Notes: a model not told the origin generated them from the letters alone. A stretch of DNA of 64,000 nt from Carnegiea gigantea (GCA_029747015.1 JAKOGI010000834.1:70825-134824), one strand, 5' to 3'. Positions 25,091-37,094 are shown, counted from the first letter of the stretch. Made by a program: numbers and translations.

Positions 25091-25195
25091 GTCCGTTGTT
25101 TTCAACACATTTGAGGTGAATTCTTCAACTAAATTAGTTGTAATTTCTACAAATATTTGTATTAGATTGTTAGAATTTCATAGTTAGTTCAAATT

Positions 25196-25800
25196 ATGTT
25201 GAAATGTGGTGTTTGTGTGAGGTTATTGCTTTAGTTTGCTTCAAGATTGGGGTAAATGAGATTTAGGGTTTAGGTTTAGTAATTTGAAGTTAAAGTTTGA
25301 TAGGTTGGTGGAATGAAATGGTTTAATTGATAATGCTATTGAAATGTGCTATTTATGTGAGGTTGTTGCTCTAATTCGTTACAAGAATTTAGTAAATGCG
25401 ATTTAGGGTTTAGGTTTGGTAGTTTGAAGTTAAAGTTTGATAGGTTGGTGGAATGAAATAGTTTAATTGATAATATTGTTGAAATGTGCTATTTATGTGA
25501 GGTTGTTGCTCTAATTCATTACAAGAATTTGGTAAATGCGATTTAGCATTTAGGTTTGGTAGTTTGAAGTTAAAGTTTGATAGATTGGTGGAATAAAATG
25601 GTTTAATTGATAATGTTGTTGAAATGTGCTATTTATGTGAGGTTGTTGATCTAATTCGTTACAAGAATTTGGTAAATGTGATTTAGGGTTGAGGTTTGGT
25701 AATTTGAAGTTGAAATTTCATGTTGGTGGAATGAAATGTTTTAATTCATAATGTTGTTGAAATGTGGTATTTGTGTGAGGTTATTGATCTAATTTGATGG
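25196..25800. repeat. 140-bp tandem repeat inside CACTA element 2
   Basis: The unit marker GAAATGTG(G/C)T recurs at 25201, 25341, 25481, 25621 and 25759, so the period is 140 bp with the last unit at 138. Each unit contains GTGAGGTTGTTG, a GATTTAGGGTTTAGGTTTG block and TTGATAGGTTGGTGGAATG. A decayed further copy may follow to about 25860. The repeat is non-coding and probably lies in an intron or spacer of the element. Confidence 0.9.
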
Positions 25801-25936
25801 ATTGAGATGCTTTAATTTATAATTTTGTTGATATGTGATGTTCGTATGAAGTTGTAACTCATATATGTTTAAAGATTTCACCCAATGCAATGTACACGTA
25901 CATTTAGTAATTTTAAGTTGAAATTTGTATGATGAT

Positions 25937-26205
25937 TAGTCGAACCTGTGAATGACGCCACCCCTGCATCATTAGTGGATGAAAGTGCACCACCAGAAGA
26001 GGTTAATGATGAAATAGGATTTTCATTCATTCAGAGTAATGACGAGATAGATGAGGTAGAGAATGATGAGGGTGATGAAGAGGGGGAGTGAGATAACGGT
26101 AATGAAATAGATGAAGTTGAAGAAAATTTGCATTTGTATGATTATGATGACGATGACGATGACATTGATGAGGATAAGGATGCAGCTGAGGATGCAGATG
26201 ATTGA
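25937..26205 (+). pseudogene. Acidic C-terminal tail, probably of a TNP2-type gene
   Basis: One frame encodes VEPVNDATPASLVDESAPPE, then a run of Asp/Glu (DEIDEVENDEGDEEGE), a TGA, and a further acidic run with LYDYDDDDDDIDED ending in TGA at about 26205. Acidic tails end the first protein of many CACTA elements, and the position directly upstream of the Ptta-like gene agrees. The body of that protein is not present, presumably deleted. Confidence 0.45.
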
Positions 26206-26538
26206 GTGGTTATGAATTCTTATGTACTTGATTACTTTGCATGTCAAACAATTGGTTGTGACTTTACTTATATTGAATGAATGAACTTTGCAAAATATGT
26301 GTAACCTAGGTACCTATTATGATGTATGAGGAAAACGGTTTATATGTGCAATCATTATATATTTGTACTTGGCTTTGTTGTCACCTATTTCAAGTGTGGA
26401 TTCAAGTTCTCATCGAGCAAAGTCCTCCCCTTGAGGTAGAGGACGAGGGCGTAGGAGCTCTGCCGTAGATCCAACTGTAATGGATATTGATCCATCTTCC
26501 CCCAGGTACCTCATATACTAATTCAGCCAGGAGCGACA

Positions 26539-28362
26539 ATGGCTGCTTACATATCAGGTATTTCAGGACCATTGCCTCCCCCATTTGGGGCTTTCCATCA
26601 TCAGACCTCATACATTCACAACTAAAGCACCATGTACGACCAATTTGCCTACAACATTCCTCCAAACCCCCATGTTGTTCACACTGTGCAATCCACTCCC
26701 CAACCCACTCACCCTAACAGAAACTAGTCCTAAGAGAACATTGGAAGTGCTGAAAGTGAAGCACAATCCAGTCATGGGAGCACTCGAGCTAAGACTTGGA
26801 TTGAGCCAGATGGTAACGGGTAAGTTTTTATTTGTTATATGTTATGAAGTACTACATGAATTTTGCATAACAAGTAATGAATTTTATGTGTTATGTTCAA
26901 TTAGGTTTCTCCCCAATGATGGTGCTGTAAGTAGGATTTCGCTCATATTTCAAAGTAAATTTGACGAAACTTGGCCTACTTGGAGCAAAGTGCCCAAACC
27001 AGTACGAGATTTGTGGTTTGGAGAGTTTAAGGTAACTACAGTGACTTCGTATTAACAGTTTCAAAAATATGTGATAAATTACTATCGAATTATTTGATGT
27101 GTTATTTGTTTTCATAATTACAAAAGTGGTTTACTTGGGATCCGATCCATGAGGACCGTATAAGAAGGAATTTTGAAAACCGAGGTGATGCACTCTTGAA
27201 AGACTTCTTTGGCAAAGTAAGGAAGTATAACAAGAAACCTGTTTGGCTCGGTGATGCTCAATGGGAGAGACTCCAACAGCACTGGGCGAATGAACATTAC
27301 AAGAAATTGCGTGAAACAGCCCAGAAGAACCAACTGGGAACTCCAGAAAGTGGTGGCCCATCTCTCCACACCTGTGGCTCGATCCTTATATATGAGCATA
27401 GGCGGCATATGGTAAATGAATTAATATTTGTTACGTTCATGTTTAAGTTTAATACTGTATGTTGTGTTGTGCTTGACATCATTTTTTCTGGCACGTACAT
27501 AGAGGGAACAGCTTGGAATGGAGTCCACCATTGTTGAATTATTCAGTCGCACTCACAAACTCCAGGGCAAAGAAGATGCCCCTTGGGTTGACAAGAAATC
27601 ACAACAAACATATGTAAGCAATCAACTATTCTCAATCTTCATTGGCAGTTCAACATGAACTTGTATACTTTATTTTAAGTAATTGTAGTATGCATGATTT
27701 TGTGCGCATGTTGCGGTATTGTAGGAATCCTTTGAACGTGATTTTCAAAATGTTATCAACTCTCAAAGGACCGCGGATGGCACTTCTCAAGATCCAAACT
27801 AGTCATTTCCAAACCCAAATGAGTTGTGGTTGAAGATGTTCAAGAACAAGAACGGTCGTATTTATGACATTGGTGACGAGGCTGTCAACATGAGGGAATC
27901 CGGTTACTTCAGTCCCACTCAAAGATCCGGTATAGTTTTCATATTAAAGTTCCAATGACCATGGTTATACATTGAATTTATTTAATTGCAATACTAATGC
28001 GTACTTCATTGAAATGCCTGTCAGCAGGTACTGGTTCTACGCTATCGCAATAAGAGCTCAATGACTTAAGGGGTATAGTAACCAACTTGGGGGGTGCGCT
28101 ATCTTCACAAGCTGAAAGCTACCGGTTGCTTATGGAGAAATGTAAGCAACTGGAGGAATCCAACAAATTACTCACCCAAAGCAACCAACAATTGAGCCAA
28201 CAAATGATGAATATCGATCAGTGCCTCCAAGCTTTCTTTCAAATGCAACAGGCATCTGGCTCGGGATCTCAGCCACCATTTACTCATCACTCGCAACATA
28301 ATGAGGAAGATGGTGGTGAGGCAGAGGAAGAGGAAGAGGAAGAGGAAGACCTTGGTGATTGA
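26539..28362 (+). pseudogene. Ptta/En/Spm-type CACTA protein, spliced but with stops
   Basis: Six exon-like segments with GT/AG borders fit one frame: 26539-26819, 26905-27031, 27127-27411, 27503-27613, 27725-27929 and 28028-28362. Readable parts are AKTWIEPDGNG, WPTWSKVPKPVRDLWFGEFK, WDPIHEDRIRRNFENRGDAL, ELFSRTHKLQGKEDAPWVDK, ESFERDFQNV, RIYDIGDEAV and a Gln-rich coiled coil (KQLEESNKLLTQSNQQLSQQ) ending in a Glu run. This order (a WxxF core, THK motif, coiled coil) is that of the second CACTA protein. In-frame stops occur in segments 1 (three), 5 (TAG after QDPN) and 6 (TAA after STLSQ), so it is dead. Upstream exons were not resolved. Confidence 0.82.
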
Positions 28363-28859
28363 GTTGGTTGCAATTTTTCTTCAACTGGTGGCTCTTCAGC
28401 TTGATTCTTCACGAAGTACATCTCTTGCTGCTTGCTTCCCCTCTCCTCCCCCTGATGCTTATTTCACTCCCCTCCCATTTGGCGCTTGTTTCTCCCTCTT
28501 CTGCAAACATATATATAACTTCATTCTCAATTACTGGTAACTTCTGGTTAATTTGTTTGGATTTGTGGTTTGTGATATGTACAGACTTTGTTTGGAACTT
28601 GTAGTTTGTGATATGTAGAGAGTTTGTTTGGAACTTGTAGTTTGTGAATTGAAAACCCTTAGTTAAAAGTGTTGTGTTGGATGTGAAATTCCACCTTTGT
28701 GTGGATTGAAATTGTTGAAAACGCTTCGAATGAAACCCTATTCGAAGCTATTGGATGTTGATTGAGTGCGAAGATCTTGCAAATTTCTTATAGGGAATGA
28801 TTTGTATGTACGAATTTGATAAAAAACAAGCGATTTTATTTTTACAAAAAAGAGAAACC
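28363..28859. other. CACTA element 2, 3' non-coding part
   Basis: Sequence between the Ptta-like pseudogene and the right subterminal repeats. It contains a short direct repeat (GTTTGTTTGGAACTTGTAGT near 28580-28640). No gene recognised. Confidence 0.6.
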
Positions 28860-29180
28860 TAGCAACGGAATGACGACGGATTGGGAGGAAAAAATTTTTT
28901 TGGGCAGGGGGCGACGGACTGAGTAACCCGTCACCATCAGTGACGGAAATTCTGTCGCTGATGGCGAAGGATGACTACTTCCGTCGCCACCCCCTGCCCC
29001 ACCACTTTTCCCCGCCAAAAAAGTATGTCGCAATTTCTGTCGCCGAATCCGTCGCCGGGTACTCAACGATGAGCGAAAATCCGACAGTCGTATTCCGACG
29101 CTGATGTTAAAATTCCATCGCTGATTAACCGTATTCCATCGCTGATTCCGTCTTTATTTGGCATTTTTCTTGTAGTGGTT

Positions 29181-29598
29181 GTATCTATTGGAGGCCAGGT
29201 TGGATAGAAGTCCACGGTCCTTAATAACCCTCGTTGAAAACACAACAATGAGCCGGGCACTTTGATGTAGGCGTATCACAAAATAGGAAGGAAGGCATCT
29301 CAACCCTTTGCCTTTTCATAAAGTAAAACATATCTCCAACATGGAGTTGGCGTAATCTATAAAACAATGCCCTCACAGCATCATTCACGCCCATAGATTT
29401 AGTCTAGATTCCTCAACTTACAATCCTTATCTACCAATTTGGTGACTTGTTAGTTGTTACCTATCAACTAGGGAATATATCCCCTTCAACTACAGCCAAC
29501 ATCGTTATCTTTTTGCTTTTTTCCTACAACACATATCGTGCATCAACGCGTAAATGTACTACAGTACCCTCGCATTACCATATATATATATATATATA

Positions 29599-29632
<34 letters not shown>

Positions 29633-29694
29633 AAGCTTAACATAATTTCATAAGGTCAACACACACAAAAACCTCAAAGTTCAAGAAACGAAAA
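29181..29694 (+). promoter_or_regulatory. Upstream region of the EF-hand gene with (TA)n
   Basis: About 500 bases separate the CACTA end from the EF-hand gene start. A (TA)n run with one TATC break lies at 29579-29630, some 65 bases before the ATG, where the leader or TATA region would be expected. A precise promoter cannot be set because TATA-like sequence is everywhere in the repeat. Confidence 0.4.
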
Positions 29695-30282
29695 ATGTCA
29701 AAAATGAGTTTTCTTAGTGCCCATGGGCTCAACCTCTCACGGAAATCCTCCCTAGATAGCCCTTCTCAATCCAATTTGTCAGGACTTTTCTCCAAACAAA
29801 GCTCCACGACTAAAAACTGCAAAAGCTTCCGGGTCAACATGCAAGAAATGAAGCAGGTGTTTGACAAGTATGATACGAACAAGGATGGGAAAATCTCCAG
29901 GGAGGAGTACAAGGCAACGCTGAGGGCCATCAATGGGAAGGGGAGCATAGTGATTAATACTGAGGTCGAGGCTAACCAGGCATTCCAGGTAGCCGATAAG
30001 GATGGAGATGGGTACATCGACTTTAAGGAGTTCATGGAATTGCACAAGGGCAAGGTTAATGTTAAGGATATTCAGAATGCATTTCGAGTTTTCGATTCAG
30101 ATGGGGATGGGAAAATAAGTGCCAAAGAGCTTATGGAAGTGCTTGGGAGGATGGGGGAGAAGTATAGTCTGGAGTCTTGCAAGAAGATGATTCGAGAGGT
30201 TGACAGTGATGGGGATGGGTTGATTGATTTGAACGAATTCACTACCATGATGACTTGCACCATGAAATTAGCCACTTACTAG
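29695..30282 (+). CDS. Calmodulin-like protein with four EF-hands (CML), single exon
   Basis: An intronless 195-aa protein. After a Ser-rich, basic N-terminal extension of about 45 residues come four canonical 12-residue Ca2+ loops, each starting with Asp and ending with Glu: DTNKDGKISREE (60-71), DKDGDGYIDFKE (101-112), DSDGDGKISAKE (134-145) and DSDGDGLIDLNE (170-181). All ligand positions look intact, so four ions could bind. Proteins of this kind are Ca2+ sensors that change shape and bind target proteins; targets and tissue cannot be read from the sequence. The length is above calmodulin (about 149 aa) because of the N-terminal extension, which has no clear signal peptide or myristoylation site. 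The first ATG (29695) is used; Met4 is an alternative. AATAAA at about 30367 is a possible poly(A) signal. Confidence 0.95.
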   Translation: MSKMSFLSAHGLNLSRKSSLDSPSQSNLSGLFSKQSSTTKNCKSFRVNMQEMKQVFDKYDTNKDGKISREEYKATLRAINGKGSIVINTEVEANQAFQVADKDGDGYIDFKEFMELHKGKVNVKDIQNAFRVFDSDGDGKISAKELMEVLGRMGEKYSLESCKKMIREVDSDGDGLIDLNEFTTMMTCTMKLATY

Positions 30283-31380
30283 AATAATCACTTCATCGTA
30301 TCTATTCTCTAGCACATGCAAGGTTATGTGAGATGTATTAATACAGAGTGCCCTGTGTTAGTAGCTTTAATAAACCCTATACGCTGCATGCAACATCATA
30401 GTGTATTAATACTAAGTAATAGTAATAAGTTTGTTTTAAGTTCCACCATGAGTTTGCAGCTATGAATTGTTAAAGACTATTTCATCTTGTGTGGATCTAA
30501 TGCCATGTTAATTTTTTTTTTTGTCCGAGTTTTGTGATTGATGCTATCTGAATGCGTTTATATGATATCGATCATGCTTATGATTGTTTTGAATGGTTTG
30601 CTGAATGCCTCAAAGTAAAACAATGGAATGTTTTACAACATTATTCATATATTTATTGGTTGTTATAATGCCATCACTTGGCTTGTTACTAGTTAACATA
30701 ATTAAGGATAAAATTTATATTCCAAAAATTACAAACCAGATAAATTGAATAATAGTCATCGCTAAGATGATGATGATGAGGTGGAATCACATGGATAACA
30801 TAAAACTCATACTTAGATTCATTAAATCACCTATTGATTAGTAAGTCTTTCAATTTTGGTGAAAATAATATCATATTTTAACTTGTTGGGTTTTTAGATT
30901 CATAAGGTTTATTCAAAATTCGTACATCAAACAAATTATTAAGCAACAACAAAAATTATGACTTTCACAATAAACAAACAATTGCATGACATTAAGTTTA
31001 TCAAGTTACATTATATAAATAGATTACATGAATAACTTTTGTAGTCTATATCTATATTAATACAAAATATCAATTCCCTTGTCTAAAATGCAACGCATGG
31101 TAAACGTTCATAACTTAAGATGTCTAAACCTAAATCTAAACCTAATTTTTTACCTAATTGTTTATTATAATAATTATTATTTATTAGAATTATATTAATG
31201 TGAGAGCTACTAAAAGAGTCATTAATGCCTTATTCATTAAACATTTCTCAATTAATTTTTTTTAATCAAAATTGCTGAGCGAATTAAATAAGGACTTTGG
31301 AACAACCACAATCTTCAAAGTTGTTCAGTGGAAATCAAGAAATTACAATTGCTATCAAAATTAAGTAAGCTGTAATATAC

Positions 31381-31383
<3 letters not shown>
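30283..31383. other. Intergenic, nothing recognised
   Basis: The 3' flank of the EF-hand gene, then AT-rich sequence without a recognisable gene. Confidence 0.6.

Positions 31384-31475
<92 letters not shown>
31384..31475. repeat. (TA)n microsatellite
   Basis: About 90 bases of uninterrupted (TA)n. Confidence 0.97.
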
Positions 31476-31476
<1 letters not shown>

Positions 31477-32985
31477 TTAATAATTTTTCATAATTTGTAC
31501 ATTCGAATATTTTTTCATACACTATGCCAGTTCCAATATATGATGTATGGCAGTTGGTACTTGGAATTGTTACAATAAAATAACTTGATCTTCTCTTGAA
31601 TAATTTCCTGGATACAAAAACACTAGTTCATACTAAAATTCTTACATTCACCGAGAACTATTTTAAATGGCAAGGTAAAGTAGCATTAATTAGGCAATGT
31701 ATATAACGAAATAGGTTTTTTTTTTTTTTTAAATCCAAAACTAAATAGGTCTTAAATGTATACTAAATGTATGGTAAGTTCATGTTTATGTGATATGTTA
31801 AACCCAACTCAGGCTTGTACAATTCATATACTCGGTCAAAATCCATCTGGTAATACCAAATGCATTTTAAGGAGAATAAATTCTTTAAATTTGTTATATA
31901 AGCATATTATCATCTGTATACAGAATTAATACATTTGGGTGTATCAGACTTGAACCAACGTGCATGGATCAATAATGATATGAGTCATATAAAATGAAAA
32001 TATGAAGATCAAAAGCTCACTTTGGGTCGAATCCTTAATTATTGAATAACAATTTTCGTTTATTTTTTGGTGTTTGACACATGGTACCTTCACTTACTAA
32101 ATTCATGGCATCTTATGCTCTTAGCAAGAGCACTCGTGATCTAGAATAGAAAATTCAAAAAAAATATTTAATTCCTTTTCAAATTTCAATGTAATGGGAA
32201 CTGGAATTAATTCTTGAAGATAAAGTAACACGTATTGTATTTTTTTCTTATAAGCTAAATATAAAAAAATGTATAAATGTGAAAGATATATATAATCTTA
32301 AAACTCAAAATATTTAATCCTTTACAAATTTTGAAGAGGGGGTGATGATATATGTCTTAATGCAAGTTTAAGACATGTTTTGGCTCAACCTAAATTACTG
32401 TGCTTTGTGATTTAAAGTCACCAAATAATCTATGATTGCACTTAGTTATGAAGTGTTAAGTTTAAATATTTATCAGCTACGTTGACGGATGTAAGATTAC
32501 ATTCTAATCGAATCAACCCTATATGTGAAGACAAATATAATACACATAATTTTAAAAACATGATAAATTATAAATAAAAAGATAATTTTACATAATTTAT
32601 AATTTACAATGCACCCCAGTATTTGGTTATACAATTTTTTTCAATTTTGCTAATTGAATTGATAATTTTTCTAGCGGATTGATGGTAGAAATTTGGGTAC
32701 ACGTTTTCCTATGTACTTGTATGTCATTATATATCTAACTTGATCTTTAACCTTACACCCCCCCCCCCCCAAAAAAAAAAAACAGTCTTTAATGAAAAAT
32801 ATTATACCACTTTTTGGCTTCGTTGGAGCGATGAAGTGACTGCCAAATTACCAATGGCGCAAATCTAGAGAATTTCGATGTATGTGTTTAGTGTGAGGTT
32901 TTTAGGGTTTGGTAAGTGCCCATTATTGTAGGATCCATTTCAACAATCATAAGAAATTTTAAGCAGAACTTTAAATAAATTTCAA
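31476..32985. other. Intergenic, nothing recognised
   Basis: AT-rich, with a C13-A12 junction at 32758-32782. No gene recognised; the last five bases (TTCAA) are the target duplication of the copia element. Confidence 0.6.
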
Positions 32986-33494
32986 TGTTGGGTTTAATGG
33001 TCCAAAATCAGCTTCCCAGATCCACCGCGGGCTTTAAGGAGTTTGGGCTACGGACCGTGGCGGCTAGGGTTTCGTCGTCTTGACGGCTAGGGTTGCTCCT
33101 AAGATTTTTTGCATCCTTATACCTCTAAACCCTATATAAATGGCCTTGCCTAAGCTCTAATAATCATTCCTAAATCCCAGACCAGTAAGAAATATTTATA
33201 GAGTATTATGTTTCCACTATCTTAGATTTGTGAGAGAGGTTGAGAGTGTTTTTGAGAGAGATTATAAGAGAGATTATAATCTGGTTGCTTGATCGAATCA
33301 CTCATTGTGATTGTGATCACATTGTACTCACTTTCTCATAGTGGATTGTTTATGCTCATCGCCGTCCGTGGTTTTTCCCGCATTGGGTTTCCACGTAAAT
33401 TTGTGTTCTTTATTGTTCTTGTTACCATTGTTCACTTTTGAATATCATTGTTCATCCTAACGCTTCTGCTATTATTTTACTCTAATTCCTAACA
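32986..33494 (+). repeat. 5' LTR of the copia element
   Basis: Begins TGTTGGGTTTAATGG and ends CTAATTCCTAACA. A TATATAAA box lies at about 33133-33140. It shows scattered point differences from the 3' LTR, implying some age since insertion. Confidence 0.93.
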
Positions 33495-33519
33495 AGTGAT
33501 ATCAGAATTCTGGTTTAGG

Positions 33520-34740
33520 ATGTCTTCAATCATGAAGGTTAATATTCAGAAGTTTGATAGAGAGATTAGTTTTAATCTCTGGAAGGTGCAGATGAGAGTG
33601 GTTCTCATCCAGCATGGATTGTGAAAAATTCTTTCAGGACCTTATACGAAGCCCAGTACGATGACAGATGAACAATGGGCGGAGCAGCAAAAGAAGAAGC
33701 GTGGTTCTTTGACGAACGACGAATAGGAGGAATTGAAGCTGAAGGTACTTTCTGCCATACAGTTGTGCTTGACACCACATGTCTTGCGAAAAGTGCTTGA
33801 TAAGATAACTGCAATGGGTCTTTGAGTTCGGTTGGAGGAACTCTACAAGACGAAGAGTCTCGCCAACAAGATCCGATTGAAGGAAATGTTATACACTTTC
33901 AGAACGGCAGAAACTACTCCTGTTCAAAAATATCTAAATGATTTCAATTCAATTGTAGTTGACCTTGAAAGTTTAAATGTGAAAATTGAGGATGAGGATA
34001 AGGCTATTTTGTTAATTATGTCTCTACCCCATTCATATAAACACTTTAAGGAGATCATACTATATAGTAATTCTGATATTATATCGTTTAAGAATGTTAA
34101 GTCAAACCTGTTGTTTAAAGAGAACTTTGATCCTGACATTCATGCTGATTCTGCTGAGGGATTAGTAGTAAGAGGTAAAACAACTGAACAGGGGAATGGC
34201 AGTAAGAGTAAGAACCGTTCTAAGTGTAGAAATCCTCATGCTGGTAAGACCTGTAATTACTGTGATAAATTAGGTCATATTGTTGCTAATTGTTGACAAC
34301 TGCAAAACAAGAGGGAGAAAGAAGAAGATAATTCTCATGAGCCTACTAGAACTTCATTTCCTGAATCTGATTCTGATGGTGATGTTTTGTTTGCTATCTC
34401 TACTGAAAAGGGAAGCGATTCTGATTGGATTTTTGATTCTGGGTGTACGTATCATATGTGTCCTCATAAGGATTGGTTTTCAACATATGATCCAGTTGAC
34501 TCAACTGTTGTTCACATGGGTAATAATGCCCAATGTAATGTAACTGGAATCGGTACTATTAAAATCAAGACCCATGATGGTATAGTCAAGACTTTATCGA
34601 ATGTTCGTCACGTTCTGGACTTAGAGCGTAACCTCATCTCTTTAGGCACCCTTGAATCCAAGGGGCGTAAATATTTAGTTGAAGGTGGAATTCTGAAGGT
34701 TTCGAAGGGCAGTAGGATTCTGTTGAAGGGTTTGAGGTAA
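33520..34740 (+). pseudogene. Copia gag and partial protease, with stops
   Basis: The frame opens at ATG 33520 (NIQKFDREISFNLWKVQMR, a copia gag start) and is stopped by TGA at 33622, TAG near 33724 and TGA near 33823, then is open from 33832. It reads LEELYKTKSLANKIRLKE, YLNDFNSIVVDL and a CX2CX4HX4C zinc knuckle CNYCDKLGHIVANC (34252-34293). A TGA follows the knuckle. The next part has the aspartic-protease motif DWIFDSGCTYHMC, with its catalytic Asp intact at 34435-34437, then a pre-integrase region (LVEGGILKV) ending at TAA 34738-34740. Several stops make it non-functional. Confidence 0.88.
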
Positions 34741-34958
34741 CGAAGCCTCTATGTCTTGCAGGCATTTACTACGACCGATTATATGAAGAAAGGTTCATAC
34801 AAGTCATCTCCCATAACCAAGTTCAAGTATCACTTGAACTCAACCGGCGTTCGGATTACTTAAATGCCCTTTGGGGTTGCCCTGCGGGGCATTACCCTTC
34901 AGGGTGCTACGACGGTGTGCGAGAGTTGGTGTTGGTGATTTTGATCTAAGGTGGAGAT

Positions 34959-35463
34959 TGTTGGGTTCAGTGGCCCAAAATTAGCTCCCTAGATCCACCA
35001 CGGGCTTCAATGAGTTTGGGCTATTGACCATGGCAGCTAGGGTTTCGTCGTCTTGACGGATAAGGTTGCTCATAAGGTTTTTTGCATCCTTATACCTCTA
35101 AACCCTATATAAAGGACCTTGCTTAGGCTCTAATAATCATCCCTGAATTCCAGACCAGTAAGAAATACTTATGGAGTATTTTGTTTTTACTATCTTAGAT
35201 TTGTGAGGTTGGGAGTGTTTTTGAGAGAGATTATGAGAGAAATTGTAATCTGGTTGCTTGATCGAATCACTCATGGTGATTGTGATCGCATTGTACTCAC
35301 TCCCTTATAGTGGATTGTTTGTACTCGTCGCCGTCCGTGATTTTTTCTGCATTGGGTTTCCACGTAAATCTATGTTCTTTATTGTTCTTGTTATCGTTGT
35401 TTATTTTTGAATATCATTGTTCATCCTAACGCTTCTGCTATTAGTTTGCTCTAATTCCTAACA
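34959..35463 (+). repeat. 3' LTR of the copia element
   Basis: Begins TGTTGGGTTCAGTGG and ends TAATTCCTAACA; it matches the 5' LTR over its whole length with scattered substitutions and small indels. Confidence 0.93.
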
Positions 35464-35468
35464 TTCAA

Positions 35469-36290
35469 CCTAATTAACATTTTCAGCGAACACTGCTGAG
35501 AAAAATGTAGATTTACCTCCGATTAATTAATGCAACACCTTAAAAATGAACAGAGAAATTAGTATCACTCGAGCAAATGAAGATTTCCTAATTAGATTTC
35601 CAAGTAGGCCGGATTATGAAAGGGCATGGTTGAGGAAAATAAAATTTAAATCCACATCCACAAAGTCATGGCTAAATGGTAGGGTGTGGGAGGGGTCATG
35701 AGAAGATCTGATATAGCCTCTTTTTTATTAAATTGTGAACAAGTTGATTATGTTATTGTAGATTAATTTTTTCTTGCTTATATTAGAGGAAACAATAGGT
35801 AATTGATAATTTAGAAAGATATCATTTAAATTTTAATCTTTATAATGCAAGTTGAAAACTTTGTCCCAAATTAATTCCAAAAAATACTTGGTTGAGTCAA
35901 AACCCAAATTAAATTTAAACTTAATTCTGTCTGTATTTAGTATAAGTTTTTAAATGTCTTATTTGATCTTATTTGAAGATGCGGTTCCAACAAAATTTTA
36001 TATTTACAAAAGCATAAGCATTCTCAATATAAAATTGTGGAATAGAGACATACACAAAACATTTGTTCGAGACAAATTATGAGAGAAATTTTACAATGTG
36101 CACTCAAATTATATTGCAGGGCGGGCACGCATTGCATTTTGGATGCCCGATATGCAAAGGGCCTACCTAGATAAATCACGCGCCTGCACTTTGCAATCAC
36201 GTGTAAGCCTACTGGCAGACTGGTAAGTGGTAACATGCCTTCCTGCATAAATTTTGTTGGTCTCGCGGTTCATGATACTATAGCTCGTGT
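35469..36290. other. Intergenic, nothing recognised
   Basis: AT-rich, no gene recognised. A 74-codon minus-strand frame at 36024-36248 has no known similarity. Confidence 0.6.
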
Positions 36291-36490
36291 CGCTTCGTTG
36301 CATCGCCGTATGCTAGGAGGGGTGGAAATAAAGTTGCACATGAATTAGGTCATTGGCAACCTTTGTCCTTTGATAGGAGATTATGGGTAGACGATTTCCC
36401 GGAGAGTATAGTGAATCGGGCATCGGAGGATTTGTATGCTCATATCTCTTCTAATTTAATATAATACCCCTCTGTTTATCCCCAAAAAAA
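36291..36490 (+). pseudogene. LINE 3' end: RNase H tail and poly(A)
   Basis: One frame reads RRGGNKVAHELGHW, then RRLWVDDFPESIVNRASEDL and a stop (TAA at 36462). This matches the end of the RNase H-like domain at the C-terminus of plant non-LTR retrotransposons (the NxVAHxLA motif and the W-x-D-D-F-P tail). A TATCCCCAAAAAAAA end at 36476-36490 looks like the 3' terminus of a LINE insertion, which typically truncates at the 5' side. Confidence 0.75.
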
Positions 36491-37091
36491 ACTCCAAGTC
36501 CCACCTAGACGTACGGGCCGGTTTGAACTGGCTTCTCCGTGGACAAGGTTGTCTACATAGATAAAATTGTTTATATTTTTTAATAAAAAAAGAAATAATT
36601 CATTAATAAAAAATCATATGGCATATACAATGAATATCTCATAATAGAACTAAATCTAAAACATCAAATTGAATCATTTTCTCTAGAAAGCTAATGATAA
36701 ATATACCATCGACTAACTCTAAACTTGTAGCAATATTCTTGCCACCAACCGCATTTTTTGATGTCAATGCTTCTTTTTCGAATATCGGCGGGTTATAGTA
36801 TAACTTCATGGAGCAAATATCTAATTGATGTGGTAAATTACACTTGAAAGGAAGATCTTCATAGTAGAACCACATAAAATTTCATTGTTGACTCATTCCT
36901 TAATCGAAAATGTAGATATAATACAATAATTTTCAAATTCTACTTGACAAGAAACTCACGCTAAATTTTCAAATCTACTATGAATTGCACAAAGACAATG
37001 ATTCAAACTCACACTAATGGTGAGAATAACCTAACTCACACTAAAGGTGAGAACAAACAAACTCACACTAATGGTGAGAAAAATAAACAAC
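36491..37091. other. Intergenic; short CTCACACTAAxGGTGAGAA repeats
   Basis: Mostly AT-rich. At about 37008-37082 the unit CTCACACTAA(T/A)GGTGAGAA occurs three times at intervals of about 30 bases; each unit is a small hairpin (CTCAC...GTGAG). A 78-codon minus-strand frame (36639-36875) matches nothing I know. Confidence 0.55.
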
Positions 37092-37094
37092 TAA

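Larger units (their letters stand above)
24605..29177 (+). mobile_element. CACTA (En/Spm) DNA transposon 2, 4.6 kb, non-autonomous
   Basis: Starts CACTACTAAAAAAG and ends CTTGTAGTG; the flanking trinucleotide is GTT on both sides (24602-24604 and 29178-29180), the 3-bp duplication expected of CACTA. Both ends carry many GCGACGGAA/TTCCGTCGC units (24631-24880 and 28860-29150). The element contains an acidic tail that may be the end of a TNP2 gene, a spliced Ptta/En/Spm-type gene with stops, a 140-bp tandem repeat and a GC-rich leader. A full TNP2 transposase is absent, so the element could have moved only with help. Confidence 0.92.
32986..35463 (+). mobile_element. Ty1/copia LTR retrotransposon, internally deleted (2478 bp)
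   Basis: Two LTRs (509 and 505 bp) beginning TGTTGGGTT and ending CCTAACA enclose 1464 bp. The flanking 5-bp duplication TTCAA is perfect (32981-32985 and 35464-35468). A primer-binding-like sequence (GTGATATCAGA, 33496-33506) follows the first LTR and a purine tract (AAGGTGGAGA, about 34949-34957) precedes the second. Inside are gag and the start of protease; integrase, reverse transcriptase and RNase H are absent, apart from a possible short RNase H end (SPITKFKYHLNSTGV). It could have moved only with proteins supplied by another element. Confidence 0.93.

Noticed and set aside
24890..25119. Pro/Arg-rich ORFs in the GC-rich island
   Set aside because: Two frames are open at once only because of low AT content; there is no similarity, and the region fits a leader or promoter better.
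25260..25700. TTTAGGGTTTAGG blocks resembling plant telomere repeat
   Set aside because: They occur once per 140-bp tandem unit inside CACTA element 2 and not as a TTTAGGG array, so they are part of that repeat and not an interstitial telomere.
25196..25860. Regularly spaced repeats that might suggest a CRISPR-like array
   Set aside because: The units are contiguous 140-bp tandem copies without unique spacers, inside a plant transposon.
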